NCBI GenBank assembly: GCA_013399015.1
Contig: VWZX01010273.1
Span: forward strand, 3,071,944 to 3,135,943
From: Galbula dea
Taxonomy: Eukaryota; Chordata; Aves; Piciformes; Galbulidae
Reading direction: 5' to 3'
Length of the DNA stretch: 64,000 bases
How positions within the stretch are numbered: position 1 is the stretch's first letter; each line of letters starts with the position of its first letter. The notes beneath the pieces are model-generated. The model was not told the origin of the DNA. It saw only the letters and a program-made list of their open reading frames with translations, and ran no database searches. A program made the position numbers and the translations under genes. Below, one piece after another: positions 12,901 to 24,000 of the stretch.

Positions 12901-15900
12901 GCTTTCAGAGAAAAATCAGTGGATTTTATTGCTTCTGTGAACCTTATTAATCAAACACCTTCAGAAAGCCACTTCCAGTTAGTGCTGGGTTGTTCTGGTT
13001 TCTTTGCCTATGCCTCTCTTCTCTCTACTTAAAATGATCAGTGTGTCCTGCTATAAGGATCAAATTGGAAGCAGTTCTGTGAGATGGAAATATTTGGAGC
13101 ACCCAAAGCAGGAATTTAATAGCACTAACAGTTAGTATGGAAATTGAGTGACCATCTCTAGCACAGTAACACCTGAAACAATTCGCTTGTCATAAATGTG
13201 GCTACTCTGTGTCCGAGAGACTGGGTAACTCATATGTTTTGGGTCCTCTTCAGATAGAAACTTGCCCAAATTGATCCTTGTAATTTCACTGTACTCCAAG
13301 TGATGGTTTTGGGTAGAGTTCTGTTCCCTGCATAATAAGGGATGATGGAAGGTATTTCTGCATATTCTGAAGTAGTATAGAACTTATCACCTAACTAATA
13401 GGATCTGCTATGATCTATCTGTACCCTTAAATATTTTCTTTGCTGCATAAGCAGTAAGGATTAAGAGGCTAAAGCCATGTTTCTGTTGGGGTTGAGTCTT
13501 GATCTCCTCATGCCCATAGTAGACTGATTTTGTTTCAGTAGACATCTGGTCTTGCTCAGTGTGCTGGAGGATCTGGGAAACTATGAGTCCCTTGCTTAAA
13601 ATCATCCTGTGCATATGTTTTGCACTGTGCAATTTCTCAAGTCAAATTGTTCAATACAGCTAGATATTCTAGTGTGCTGAAGTGCAAAGTGTCCTGTGTC
13701 TGTCCTAAACTAAATTACCAACAGAAGAGAATATTTATTACCATCTCTTTTTGTTTCGGGGAAAAAAGTGGGAAACACTGGGAAGTTGGATTAGGAAAAA
13801 AGGACTGTCCTATAATTTCTGGTTCTATATTAAGGTTGGACAGCCAAAGACCAATTTAATAATATGCAGAAATATCCTACTGATCTAATATAACATGCAT
13901 TGAGTACAGAGCAAGATGGGATATGTTAACATAGGGGTATGAGCTTGGAGGGTAAAAATAACCCTTGTAATCTTACTGACTTTCCTGTTTGAATTAATCT
14001 TTACCACTGTAACCTGAACATTCCATGCCTTGGACTACAGGATGATGAAAACAATAACACGTCTTCATAAAACCATGGTGTTACTGGAATACTTTACAAG
14101 CAATTCTTGGATCTGGAATACTGACAATATGACAATGCTAATGAACCAGCTAAACCCTGAAGACAAAAAGGTAAGTGATGTGTGATCTTTGCGTGGAGAC
14201 TGAAAATTAGATAGAAGCTCATGTATTTAAGATTGAATAATGACATGATCTGGTAATGCTGCATACTGTAATGTGGAGCTAACCTTAGTACTAACTCAGT
14301 GCTGGAGATTCCAGTCATCTTTCACTTGTGCCAGGACTGTGTTGTAAGCTTGTGGAATTAATTCTGTTCTAACCCAAACCATAACAAAGCTAGATCAGTG
14401 ATGTGATCAGAGATGAGGAAGGGCAAGGACCCCCTTGAAGGAGACCTGGTAGTATTTTCAAACAGCTGAATTTTCAGTAAGAGTGTGCATACAGCAATAA
14501 AGTAGTAGTTGGAGCAATGCTTGAAGCTTCCTTTATTTTATCATTATAGCAAGAATGTAAGGTTATGGAAAATAAAGTTTAATTGAGAGATTCTGATAAC
14601 TTACATGTTAAACAGCCTTCCCAGCACAGGTATGTATTTTATATCATGACTAGAACTACATAGAATCATAGAATTATTTAGGTTGGAAAAGACCTTTAAG
14701 ATCATAGAGTCCAGCTGTTAATCCAGCATGCTGACCTTTAACTTGGAAACAGTGCTAAATTACAAAGGCTTCCTGTGAGGGGCTGTCTTCAGAGCTGTAA
14801 TGGGTTTCATTTTCATCATGCTTTATAAAACACCTGCCATGCTATTAAGCAGCATGTTTGGAACCATGGACTTGGAGAGTTCATGTATGTATAACAAATT
14901 TTAAAGCTAAGTAGTTTCACTGCACAGAACTGTTTACTTGTCTCTTGTTCCTATAGTGATTTTGCTTACTCTTTTACCTGAAATAAAAATGGCAGTTAAA
15001 ATCTTGCTATGAATATCTTGGTATTTGTTGGCAGTTACACAACAATTACTGTAGCATCTTGGTGCAAGTAAATCAAAAAGTGAAAAACTTCATTTGTGGA
15101 TTTACTATAGTAGGTTCCTCTCCTGAGGTTCTTGTTAAAATACAGCTGTACAACTACAAGCACTGCTAGAAGAACTCTACATCAGGCAGTGAACTTGGCA
15201 CAGAGTGATGTTTATTCTGTAACACATTAGAATTCTTTCGTTACTTAAAAAGAAACAATTAATAGAAAACAGTTACTTCTAGAGTGGAGTTCCCTACAGA
15301 CAGATCACATGGGAAGGCAGTGTACTTGGAAATGCAAGCAAGAATATTACTGCTGAAGAGTTAAAAAAAAAAAAAAAAAAAAAGGCGTGAAATGGTTGAA
15401 ATGTGGATGGTATAAGAAGTTGGTGGTTGAGTCAGAAATGGGATCTAAATCTGGATTGTATTTATGAGACAAGATAATTTCAATTTGTCCTCAATGCAAG
15501 AAAGTTATCTAGTATAAAGGCATTTATTCTTTTCCTTTAAATTATTGTATAGAGCAGGTAAAATCTTATGCAGCTGACTGAAAGATTCTATTTTATGCAG
15601 AAGTTTAATTTTGATATTCGACAACTGCACTGGGCAGAGTACATAGAAAATTACTGCATGGGAACGAAGAAATATGTGCTCAATGAAGAAATGTCTGGCA
15701 TCCCTGCAGCTAGAAAACACTTGAATAAGTAAGTATAAATTTTTATTTTCATCTATTTATACTTTCTGTATTTATTTGCCCTTGTGAATTTTTGCTTTTC
15801 CATGTTATAATCTAATTGTTCTTTATAGCAGCTGTTCAGGTCCTCCAGAATTTCTCTGTTCCAGTCCAGTGGTCTGAAGCGGTTTTTAGAGTCGCATCAT

Positions 15901-16913
15901 TTTTCTTGTTCTATTTGTTGCTCCTGAGTGTTTCTCAGTTTTAATAGCTACCATTTTAATCTGGGATTTGGTTGTAGCTCTAATCACTAGTGTATACTGT
16001 AATCCAACCTTCTGATTTTACTCGGATGCCTTTTGGAAGGTGAAACACTACACAGTAGTTCAAGGTCAGATTGGCTTGTTCAGTTAAGCAGGTTTAAGGG
16101 AACAATAGCTGTTTCTTCTGCAATCCTTTGAAGCAGGCATGCATTGAAAGAGGCATGGATTCTTCACCTCAGAGCAGGAAACTTCGGAGTTGATACTCTG
16201 AGGTGGTTTCTTGGAGCCTTTTATCTGTGACTTAACTCCTCCAGTTTGACTGCATTGTTACTGTCCAGAATTTTACTGGCATAGTTACACATGGTTTGGG
16301 GTTGGTTTTTTTTTTGGCTGATTCATAAAGACAATTGTAGACTTTTTGATTCCACTTTCAAGAATGAAATAAGTAATCTTGTTCCACAGTACTACTTCAT
16401 ATCCACTATCCTGAGAGCGTGAAGAGAAGTGGTCTAGGGCCTTGCTTATACCATTCTTCTAAAGACAAGGAATTGCAGTTTTAGAGTGGATTGGCATGGT
16501 TTGTTACAATCTCAAATACAGTCTTGAGAGGTGGTAATATTTGATAATGGTAGGGATAGCTGAAGTGGAATCCCCTTCTGATTTCTTAATTTAGATACTG
16601 TTAAAAAATGCATAGGAGTTACTGTATGTTTGCCGTTCTTTGTACAAAGGATCATGCCAAAAATAACCTGAGAAGTAGTCTTGAGTCTTCTTTTCTCCTG
16701 TAAGTATTGGTACTATGGCTTTTAACTATTGTTTCTTTGTTTTTCCTTAGGTTAAGGAATATACGCTATGGCTTCAACACAATTCTTGTGATCTTGATTT
16801 GGCGTATCTTCATTGCAAGATCACAAATGGCAAGAAATATCTGGTACTTTGTGGTTAGTCTGTGTTACAAGTTCCTCTCCTACTTCAGAGCCTCCAGTAC
16901 TATGAGATACTGA
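793..16913 (+). CDS. FAR1: Fatty acyl-CoA reductase 1, 3' ten exons (5' exons lie outside the window)
   Basis: FAR1 reduces fatty acyl-CoA to fatty alcohol with NADPH at the peroxisomal membrane and feeds ether-lipid (plasmalogen) synthesis. Coding exons, all bounded by AG/GT: 793-968, 2254-2433, 4095-4272, 4815-4859, 4965-5083, 5538-5605, 7123-7294 (or the alternative 7624-7795), 14041-14170, 15601-15728, 16751-16913 with a TGA stop. They sum to 1359 nt and join in frame. Translation starts at LFDRLR, human residue 64, so the start codon and the GxxGxxG nucleotide-binding loop are to the left of position 1. Visible landmarks are NIIFHCAATVRFNE, the catalytic YxxxK (Tyr 4159-4161, Lys 4171-4173), RPSIVGASWKEPFPGW, the C-terminal FAR (sterile) domain, a hydrophobic stretch TILVILIWRIFIA and the terminus RASSTMRY. 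Near-identity to mammalian FAR1, recalled from memory, separates it from FAR2. Identification is very secure. Confidence 0.97.
2254..2433 (+). CDS. FAR1: FAR1 exon: DAVQLNV...IDSLE segment
   Basis: Acceptor cag at 2251-2253; donor gtacgt at 2434. The exon encodes DAVQLNVTATQQLL, then MKNLEVFMHVSTAFAYCN and the VVYPPPVDP segment of the Rossmann domain. The last two bases (GA) are completed to Glu by the G at 4095, giving the conserved SLEWMDDG junction. The stop-free frame that runs on past the donor is intronic. Confidence 0.95.
4095..4272 (+). CDS. FAR1: FAR1 catalytic YxxxK exon
   Basis: Acceptor ttctttag at 4087-4094; donor gtaagt at 4273. It encodes WMDDGLVNDITPKLLGDRPNT followed by the short-chain-dehydrogenase-like catalytic motif YVYTK (Tyr codon 4159-4161, Lys codon 4171-4173), then RPSIVGASWKEPFP. 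Both catalytic residues are intact. Confidence 0.95.
7123..7294 (+). CDS. FAR1: FAR1 exon 'A' of a duplicated exon pair (canonical version)
   Basis: Acceptor ttctcag ending 7122; donor gtaatg at 7295. Its 172 bp encode the segment from EYHVISTFKRNPLEQ to YDLYLRITGRSPR, which matches the usual vertebrate FAR1 sequence at the start of the C-terminal domain. Phase in is 1 and phase out is 2. Because 172 is not a multiple of 3, skipping this exon, or including it together with its duplicate at 7624-7795, would shift the frame. Confidence 0.95.
7624..7795 (+). CDS. FAR1: FAR1 exon 'B': diverged tandem copy, likely mutually exclusive alternative
   Basis: Acceptor ctacag ending 7623; donor gtaaga at 7796. 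It has exactly the same length (172 bp) and the same phases as exon A. The open frame runs from GYYINLNFKINPLEG to YDLLFRLTGRKPW. Aligned by eye without gaps, about 32 of 58 residues equal exon A, including NPLE, YW.AVSH, PAF.YDL and TGR.P. Codon-level preservation, an open frame and intact splice sites argue for a working alternative exon rather than a decayed copy. Either exon joins in frame to 5605 upstream and 14041 downstream, giving SPR-MMK or KPW-MMK. Expression cannot be judged from DNA. Confidence 0.85.
7796..14040 (+). other. FAR1: Long FAR1 intron after the duplicated exons
   Basis: 6.2 kb without a recognisable exon, third exon copy or transposable element. Short open frames here, such as 12316-12519 on the minus strand, have no family resemblance. 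A large intron directly downstream of a mutually exclusive pair would be a sensible place for splicing-control elements, but I cannot point to one. Confidence 0.7.
14041..14170 (+). CDS. FAR1: FAR1 exon: MMKTITRLHK...NPEDKK segment
   Basis: Acceptor ctacag ending 14040; donor gtaagt at 14171. It encodes the C-terminal FAR domain segment with LEYFTSNSW and MNQLNPEDKK. It completes the codon left by exon A (Arg) or exon B (Trp). Confidence 0.95.
14659..14745 (-). mobile_element. CR1 LINE 3'-end fragment
   Basis: The plus strand reads catagaatcatagaatta then ggttggaaaagacctttaag and atcatagagtccagctgtta. This is the reverse complement of the typical avian CR1 3' terminus, whose (ATTCTATG)n tail lies at the left edge. 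It is a short 5'-truncated copy inside the FAR1 intron 14171-15600. Its right edge is uncertain by about 20 bp. Confidence 0.85.
15363..15383. repeat. Poly(A) tract in a FAR1 intron
   Basis: A run of 21 consecutive A. No retroposed body was recognised upstream, so simple slippage is as likely as an insertion tail. Confidence 0.8.
15601..15728 (+). CDS. FAR1: FAR1 exon: FNFDIRQLHWAEYIENY...ARKHLN segment
   Basis: Acceptor atgcag ending 15600; donor gtaagt at 15729. It encodes the most conserved part of the FAR C-terminal domain, with RQLHWAEYIENY and GTKKYVLNEEMSG. The final two bases (AA) form Lys with the G at 16751. Confidence 0.95.
16751..16913 (+). CDS. FAR1: FAR1 terminal coding exon with membrane segment and stop
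   Basis: Acceptor ccttag ending 16750. It encodes LRNIRYGFNTILVILIWRIF, the hydrophobic tail segment that anchors FAR1 in the peroxisomal membrane, then the conserved end FRASSTMRY and a TGA at 16911-16913. Confidence 0.96.
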
Positions 16914-17087
16914 AGAAGAGAATTTAGCATTAGGACATCTATGCATATGGTGGTCTAACTGCACAAAGCCTGTAACATGTAGTCATCTCACATTTTGTAA
17001 AAAGCATAATTTCATCTTCAGTTGGAGTGCAAAATATATGGTATGGTATATGTAATGTTAGTTGTGTATCTTCCTGGAAACAGAGAA

Positions 17088-17093
17088 AATAAA
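17088..17093 (+). terminator. FAR1: First (proximal) poly(A) signal after FAR1
   Basis: AATAAA 175 bp after the stop codon, followed by an A-rich and then GT-containing stretch. It could give a short-UTR isoform; usage is not known from DNA. Confidence 0.4.
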
Positions 17094-17679
17094 AAGGTCA
17101 AGTACCAGGTTGAATTGGTGTTAGACAAGCATTTAAATCACTAAGTCTTGAACCTGGGAAGAAAACATTTTAGACCACTGACCAACATAACTGTGCAATT
17201 TGGAACACGTTTGATTAAAATCTGCCTTAACATGATTTTCTCTAAGTTGTACTCAACACTGAGCAAGATAAATATTAATAGTTGCTATAGACCTATTTAT
17301 TTGAAATTCTAAATTACAAAGAGTTTTGCAAGTTGCAAAAGTGTATGAATGGTGGTGCATCTCCTGAAAAAAAATTATTTCAAGGCTTTTGTAATTTGTC
17401 TTTACTTTTTGCCACTTCTTCCCTTCTTCTCAAAGTTGAGATGCAACAATGGTGCCTACTTTGCTTTAAAAGGGGAAAAAAAAAAGTAAAAAAACCCAAC
17501 TTTCCTTAATTACTGAAAGGCCTTTTGTCCAATCTGGTCTTCAGAATGCACTTAATGATTCAGTTCTGTGCTTGAAACTGGCTGCATCTGACTTCCATTT
17601 ATGTCAGCGTGAACAATTTGCTTCTCTGAAAGCAGAACTGATCTTATCATTTGAGTAGATAAAAGGAAGTGTTAACTCA

Positions 17680-17703
17680 GGGGGGTGGGTGGGGGGGGTG
17701 GGA
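17680..17703 (+). other. G-quadruplex motif in the probable FAR1 3'UTR
   Basis: Four G-runs (6, 3, 8 and at least 3 G) are separated by single T. This is a canonical quadruplex pattern with one-base loops, and the G-rich strand is the transcribed sense, so it would be present in the RNA. It directly precedes the AATAAA at 17703. Confidence 0.75.
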
Positions 17704-20144
17704 ATAAAACTCTCCTTTTATTAATGATTTTTACTGGGAACACAGAGCCAGGGCTTGATCGTGACACTTAGAACTTCAAAAGGTAAATGTGTTTGAAAGG
17801 AATTTATTATGCTTAGTTGCTATTTATATTACTGGTAATAGTAGTTGGACAAACTATGGGCTTTCAATAAGAGAGACCTGCTTTTAAATGCTAAGCAATG
17901 TTAGCAAATACTTCATGAATTAATAATTTAAATCTCTGAGCCATGAAGCTTAAAGCAGGGACAACACCAGTGTGTGAGCACACCTTCTTAAATCTGCCCA
18001 AATAATCTCATTTCACTGGGAAAGAAGAGCAAGATGCACCTTGCATCAAAATGAAAGTATGTTAACAATTCTTTTGTCTATCTTTTAACATAATTTACTA
18101 GGTTTAAAGCAGAAGAAATCTGTTTTCCCTGCATGTTACTTTGTTTTAATAGGGAAAACATTTGTGAAAATACCAAGTTGTAATAAGAGATTGAATCCTT
18201 GTTTCAGGTAATACATGAAGATTCCATTAAATTTTGGTTGCACAGGATTCTGAGAACACTGTAGTGTTCCTCTAGTTGATGCACTGACCAGCACCCTTGC
18301 CCAGTGTTTGTTGGTTTAAAATCAGTTTATGCTGATGAATTATGTTCTTAAATCTGCTTAGAAAGGCAAATAATGACTTCTTTATGCAAGAGATACATTT
18401 AGACTTGCCCTTGGTAGATTTGGTGTTTGTTTTTTTGGTTTTTTTTTTCTCTCCTATTTGATTTAGGTATGTAAAGAACTTATTTTGCTATTCAGGTGAA
18501 AACTTTTGAAGAGAACTTGTAAGGAGAAGACCTTTCCTGCAGGCATATATCTCATTTTGGAAAGATAATGGCTTCCTTGTTGAAGCTAAATATTCTGTAG
18601 TAAGTAGTTAAGCTGTAATTTCTTTTTAAAATCACCTGTGTATATATAAAGCTAGTGATGAAAAACCTAAATGGTCTAGGACCACACCTTGTGTGAGAGA
18701 CCTCTGACTGTGGCTGAAAATAAATTATGGCTTCTGTGATTGAAGATGTTACTTTAACAAATACATTAGGTGTGTTACATTTTTAGTTTCCTCCTCAAGT
18801 ATCTTACTAGACCTGAAAGTATGCTTAAGCATTCCTGCATTGTAGGCTTTTTTCAGAGGTGCCTGTTTCCAATGACACTCCTTGTCCTATGTTGGTATGT
18901 GGCTGAAGTTGCAAAAGAAGAACACATTGTATTCTGAAAATGATTCTGTGAAGCAATTCACTTATGGATTTTGGTCATTTATAACTATTCTACATGATAC
19001 TTTTAATGTTTATTTGTTAATACTGAAAACTGTGAAGCCAATTAACTTATTCTGGTCCAAAACACTGCTTAGAAATCTATTATTTTGAATAAATAATGAA
19101 GAAAAGGATTACTTTAAACATAAGGATATTTAACCTCTACTCTTTAAACATTTGCCAATTTAGAAACCCATTTTTTCCCCCCTCTTTGAAGACTGTGGTT
19201 CTGTGCACTTATTAGTATCTTACACAAATTCATCAGTCACTCTATTTAACTGACAATGGGTTCAGTGTCACATTTATTACATCAATTTTGTCACTTCCTG
19301 TGGTCAGTCTGTGAAATTCTATCTGAAATGACTGGGTTTTTTCCATATCGGAACCCTGTTCTCTTACAGTTCTTCATACTAGTGTTTGCACATGTTGATC
19401 AAAAATGTACTGGAACTGTCTTTTGAAACAGTAAGCTGGACTCACTGCACTGACTAGTGAGCTACAGGAGGCATTCCAGTTGGTTAAATAGGAAGAGCAG
19501 TCTGAAACAGCATCATCACTTAACCATTACTGTTGTTTAAATTTGGGACCAGGAAGAAAATTACCTTTTCCTGTAATGTTTTTCTCTGCTGTAGGAACAG
19601 ATGTTTGGAAACAAATGCTAAATCCATGAGCTTTTATAAAGACAAACAGAAACTATTGGGTGCCTTTGTTTGTAAACCAAAAATAAACAATCCCTTGAAA
19701 GCATTGTTCCAGTGTTTATTGTATTTTTGCATGGGTTTAGTCTTAAATTGTTGAAAACAACTATGTAAATGTTCTCTTAAAATACATGAACATGCTCTTT
19801 CCTTTGAGAAACTTAGAAAATCAAGTTAGTGACTGATAACTGCATTTTAAAAAGCAAAACAACCTTTGTATTCACAAACCAACCAAGCAAAAACACAGAA
19901 AATTCCAAGGATTCTTGGAATCCTTATGTTTATTGGATTTTTCATTTTATCAAGAGCGCAGTTCTGGAGATCATGCAAGCTCTGGTTTGGGGTCTGCCAG
20001 CTTTAAAGTATAGCCTTTCCTCTTCATGACTTAGTCTTAAATTACCAAATATAGATGACTCTTCTGTTGGTATTGCTTACTTGGTTCAAAATTGGAAGCA
20101 AGGAACTAATTCATTGTACAGCATTACATTGTACATTGTTCAAA

Positions 20145-20150
20145 AATAAA
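20145..20150 (+). terminator. FAR1: Distal FAR1 poly(A) signal candidate
   Basis: AATAAA followed within 30 bp by a G/T-rich stretch (tgaggtttatagaggtgact). Its distance of about 3.2 kb from the stop fits a long FAR1 3'UTR. The AATAAA at 20462 is an alternative. Confidence 0.4.
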
Positions 20151-21051
20151 TGAGGTTTATAGAGGTGACTTGGATCTAAGTACTCTGTACAACTGAAATA
20201 CAATTTTTCATAATATTTTTACATATTTCACAGCTGCTGAGCAGATTTTTAAAAAGAGAAGTGAAGAAAAGTCACCAAAGAATGGCTGCTCTGGAGAAAT
20301 GCAAGTGAACTGTTGTTTATCAATTATTGTTTGCTGAAGTACATGCAGTTTATTTTGTCTGGCCTGGTGATGTTCACTGTGAGTAAATCTCTAGAAACTG
20401 TAAAATGGTTCCAGTGGAGCTGATGTAAATTATCTGCTCTTATTTTAATGTGCTGTACCATAATAAATTTAGAAGTGAAGGTTGATAGTCTCATCACTAA
20501 ATTCTGGGGTTTCTTGCTCTTTTGTAGAGTATTCTTCAGAGCTTCTTCAGACAGCTGTGTCCTCCTTTAACTTGCAGTTGTCTGCAGACAGAAAGGTTAT
20601 TTAACCAAGCTGTCAGCTGCTTTTCTGCCATCTTGGACTAAATTTAACCCTGCGTCCGCTTTCAAGATATTTATAACTGTTTTCCTCCTTAATGTTATTT
20701 CAGTTCTCTTCTGCAGTGCAGAGTTGACATTCATTTTGCCTTTCCCTGCTCTGCAACTAATGACTCACTGATAGATAATTAGTAATTATACAACTGTCTT
20801 TTCTGGAATGTGGAACAATGACAGCCTTGAGCAGCTTTTATTCTCACTATGAGAAGCAGGAAAAACCATGACTAACTGCTGAAAGCAGAAGTTCCAACAC
20901 ATTAGTGCACTCAATAAAACTGGAATGCTTAGAGCCATGGGCTCTAGGTAGAGGGGTTTATTTATTCGTTTATTTGACTTAATTCAGTTTTATCCATTAT
21001 CTACAAGTGCACTGTTTTTGTGTTGGTTTGGTTTTGGGGTTTTTTTTGTGG

Positions 21052-21076
21052 TTTTTTTTTTTTTTTTTTTTTTTTT
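21052..21076. repeat. Poly(T) tract
   Basis: 25 consecutive T preceded by further T/G-rich sequence from 21020. It is low complexity and no element was identified next to it. Confidence 0.8.
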
Positions 21077-24000
21077 ACCAGAAGCCTTTACTTTCATCCT
21101 AATTGAATTGTTAGACCTTTCGGGATGGTACTGAAAGGTACCTTTTACTTCTGAAAAATTAATATCCTGACATGTAGAAGGAAGGCCTCTTGCTTCTCTA
21201 TGACCATATGAAAAAACTAAAGTATGAACTTAACATCACACTTTTTTGAAATGCAGAAATTAAACCCACTACTTGGTTTTCTCTCTAATGGTCTCTAATG
21301 GTGCAAGAGTGACAATCCAGCAAGCTGCTTCCACGTTTTGAGTATTGGGTTTAAACTCTCCCTGCTGAAGGGACAAGGAAGACCAGAGCTCTGGATTTGA
21401 TCATGCTTCAGTAACACCTGGTGTGTTTGAAGTATTTTAGGGCAGGTTAGTTTGCACTGAGCAAACAAACTCTTAAAACCTGTTGGCTCCTGTTTTCCTC
21501 CTCCACCCAGATATGACCATTGGTTCCTCTGCTCTTGACACCTGCTCGGTTGACTGTGGTTGTAGTGCTAGGCCTCCTCAGACAAAAAATACTGTACACT
21601 TCTGGCTATGAATGCTTCATTGATGCCAGGCATTGTAGGTATCAGGGAAATGGCCACTCTGGGTTTTTAAGAATAGTAAATTCTCATTCTTGGAAACAAA
21701 GTTTTCTAATTCTGTGATAGCAGATTAAACTGACACATGTATCAGTTAAACTATGCACTTATAATGTTACTTCATGAGCAGAGCATGTTGTACTAGTTTT
21801 CAATCCATGTGTGTGGTTTTAAGCCACAACTAATCTTTCCTTGTCAGTGACACCTGTGGTTTTCCTCTGTTAAATAATTGATTTGGAAAGTAAAACATGC
21901 AAGGTAACTTCCACTCTTTGTGACTAATTTAAAACCCAAGTCTATCCATTTTTAATAGCAATGTGCTGTTCTTAGCCTAGTAAGTCACCTTCTGGCTGAA
22001 TTGGCTGCTTCTGTGCTTGTTTCTTAATTTCAGAGCCAATAGGTGCTTAGCACCTATGAGTTCAAAGAGCATGAAATGTGACTTGAAATTCTACAGAACA
22101 TTAGGTAGCTGAAGCCACTTTGGGAACTCACACTTGTAGTGTTTTGTGAAGGCTTTCCTTGTAGCAATCCTCTCAGGTTAGAGAGGCAGGGAACAGTTCC
22201 ATTATTTGGAAATGTTAAGGGATATCACTGTTATCAGTCTCCACTATTACTGTGACAGTACTGATGGGAGTTACACTGTCAGGAAATACTAGTTATGTCT
22301 GAATTAATGAGCTAAAATATTTTTGGTTAAAAATTTTAGTTTAAAATATAAGGTTGTGCTAATTCTTATTAAATAACCTTGCTTCTAATTAGAACTTTAC
22401 TGTAACTTTGGTAAGCAAAAAATGCTAAGACCAGCAAGCAAAGGTAAAAAACCCAGCCAGTTGTTGGCACATCTTTCTTTCTTTGTTTTAGAATTGAATA
22501 CAGTTTTGTTACTTTAGTTATTCCCTTGGAAACTCTTGGGTTTTGTTGTTCTTGTTTGTCTTTTGTTGAAATGTCAGGAGTTCTCGCCCTGCTGCCAGCA
22601 GTGATCAGTGTAGCTGGCATAGAACCTGAAGGAGGAATCTGGAAACAGATGCTCCCTTCACTCAGGGTAGCTTTGCAGGTACTTGGCATGCAGGTTTAGT
22701 AATTAACCGTTTTGTGTTGGACAGCTTTTAGGGTGAGTTGGATATGTGGTGGCAAGGTTAAGGTAGCTTGCCTGAAAGGTGCATATCTTCAAGCATTTTT
22801 TAAAAAAAAAGCTCCAGAAAGTCCATGCTAAGTGGAAAGCCAATGTCACCTGCATACTTAAACCAGTACCCTTATCCTTTCTATATCGTGAGGCATTGTT
22901 GTCACCACATTAGAAGAGTTTTTGCACTTGCTGTTAGAAAGCTAGTAAACCATGACAAGTGAAGATGATGGCTTCTTCCTTGATGAATGATAACCATTTT
23001 TAAAGCAGTAAATCTACTTACAGGTCATCTTTCTCTTAATTTCCCACCTGTGAAATATTGAGTGGTTCCTCTTTTGAGATCACCTACTTAGAGACCCAGA
23101 TGGGAGAGTTTGGAGCAGGCAGTTATTAGCACGTGGTGCTGCAGAAGGACACAGGTGTTGTACGTTATTGCTTAGGGCCTTAGGGCCGGAGAAGGACAAG
23201 CTCCATTGGGTCTCAAGGGGTGGGTTGTCATCAGTCTAAACTGAGAGCACCTAGTGTTAGTCTTCCTACCCAGATTGTCTCCAGTTCCACTTTCAGGGTT
23301 GATTGCTGCTGCATCTTGTTGATAGCTCTTCTAGAAGCTTTTGCTTGTTCTCTTCAGCAGCAGTAGTTTCACAGGATTCCTTAGGAAGTGGGTTGCAGGT
23401 GGAGATGAGCACAGACTTCAGGTAAGGGAAGAGTACAAATGAGCAGTTTCTGTAAGGAGAGAACACAAAAGGCTCAGGGTTTCCTCTGAATAGTGGTTTG
23501 TTTGAGCTGACCCATAGTGAACTTGCTGCTCTAGTTGTTCATCTTTTCTGCATCATCCTTGTGCCTCTCTGTTTTGACTTGTAAACACTTGTTTCCAGAG
23601 GGACTGCTGCTTCCTCTGCTTCACTGCCTCTCCTCACAGCATTTGTCCTTAGCTGCAGGCCTTTGGCAGCCACAGTTCTCTTCATCACAGGCAGCAGTTT
23701 TTCTCTGAAGCATATGTAGTGTGTTAGCAGGTGTTCAAATATGTTTCAGAGCTTCTGAGGTTTGTAGAACTGCTTGACTGTCCTACTAAATATATGGCAA
23801 ATAGCTTTCTTTATGTAATGCTTTATGCTTTCTCAGTACTTAAGTAGCCTTAGCCTGGACAGCTTGGGAGGCTGGTGCAGATTCCTAGACATGACTCACC
23901 AAGAAGACATCAATGTGGTTTCATGTGCACATAGTCAGCAATCCAACTTGTAAGATAAAAAAGTGAATTTTAATTTTCTTTAATGTAAAAAGTGTGAAGT

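Larger units (their letters stand above)
16914..20150 (+). other. FAR1: Probable FAR1 3' untranslated region
   Basis: No gene is recognised after the FAR1 stop, and AATAAA hexamers recur at 17088, 17703, 18719, 19088, 19682, 20145 and 20462. Mammalian FAR1 transcripts have a 3'UTR of roughly 3 kb (recalled), which favours use of a distal site near 20145. Short open frames at 18882-19088, 19533-19754 and 19829-20029 do not resemble any protein. The right boundary is an inference. Confidence 0.5.

Noticed and set aside
22369..22689. 106-codon minus-strand frame and an overlapping plus-strand frame starting ATG near 22573
   Set aside because: The plus frame looks signal-peptide-like at first, but it ends quickly at a TAG without a proper phase-1 donor to join OVCH2. 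The minus frame has no motif.
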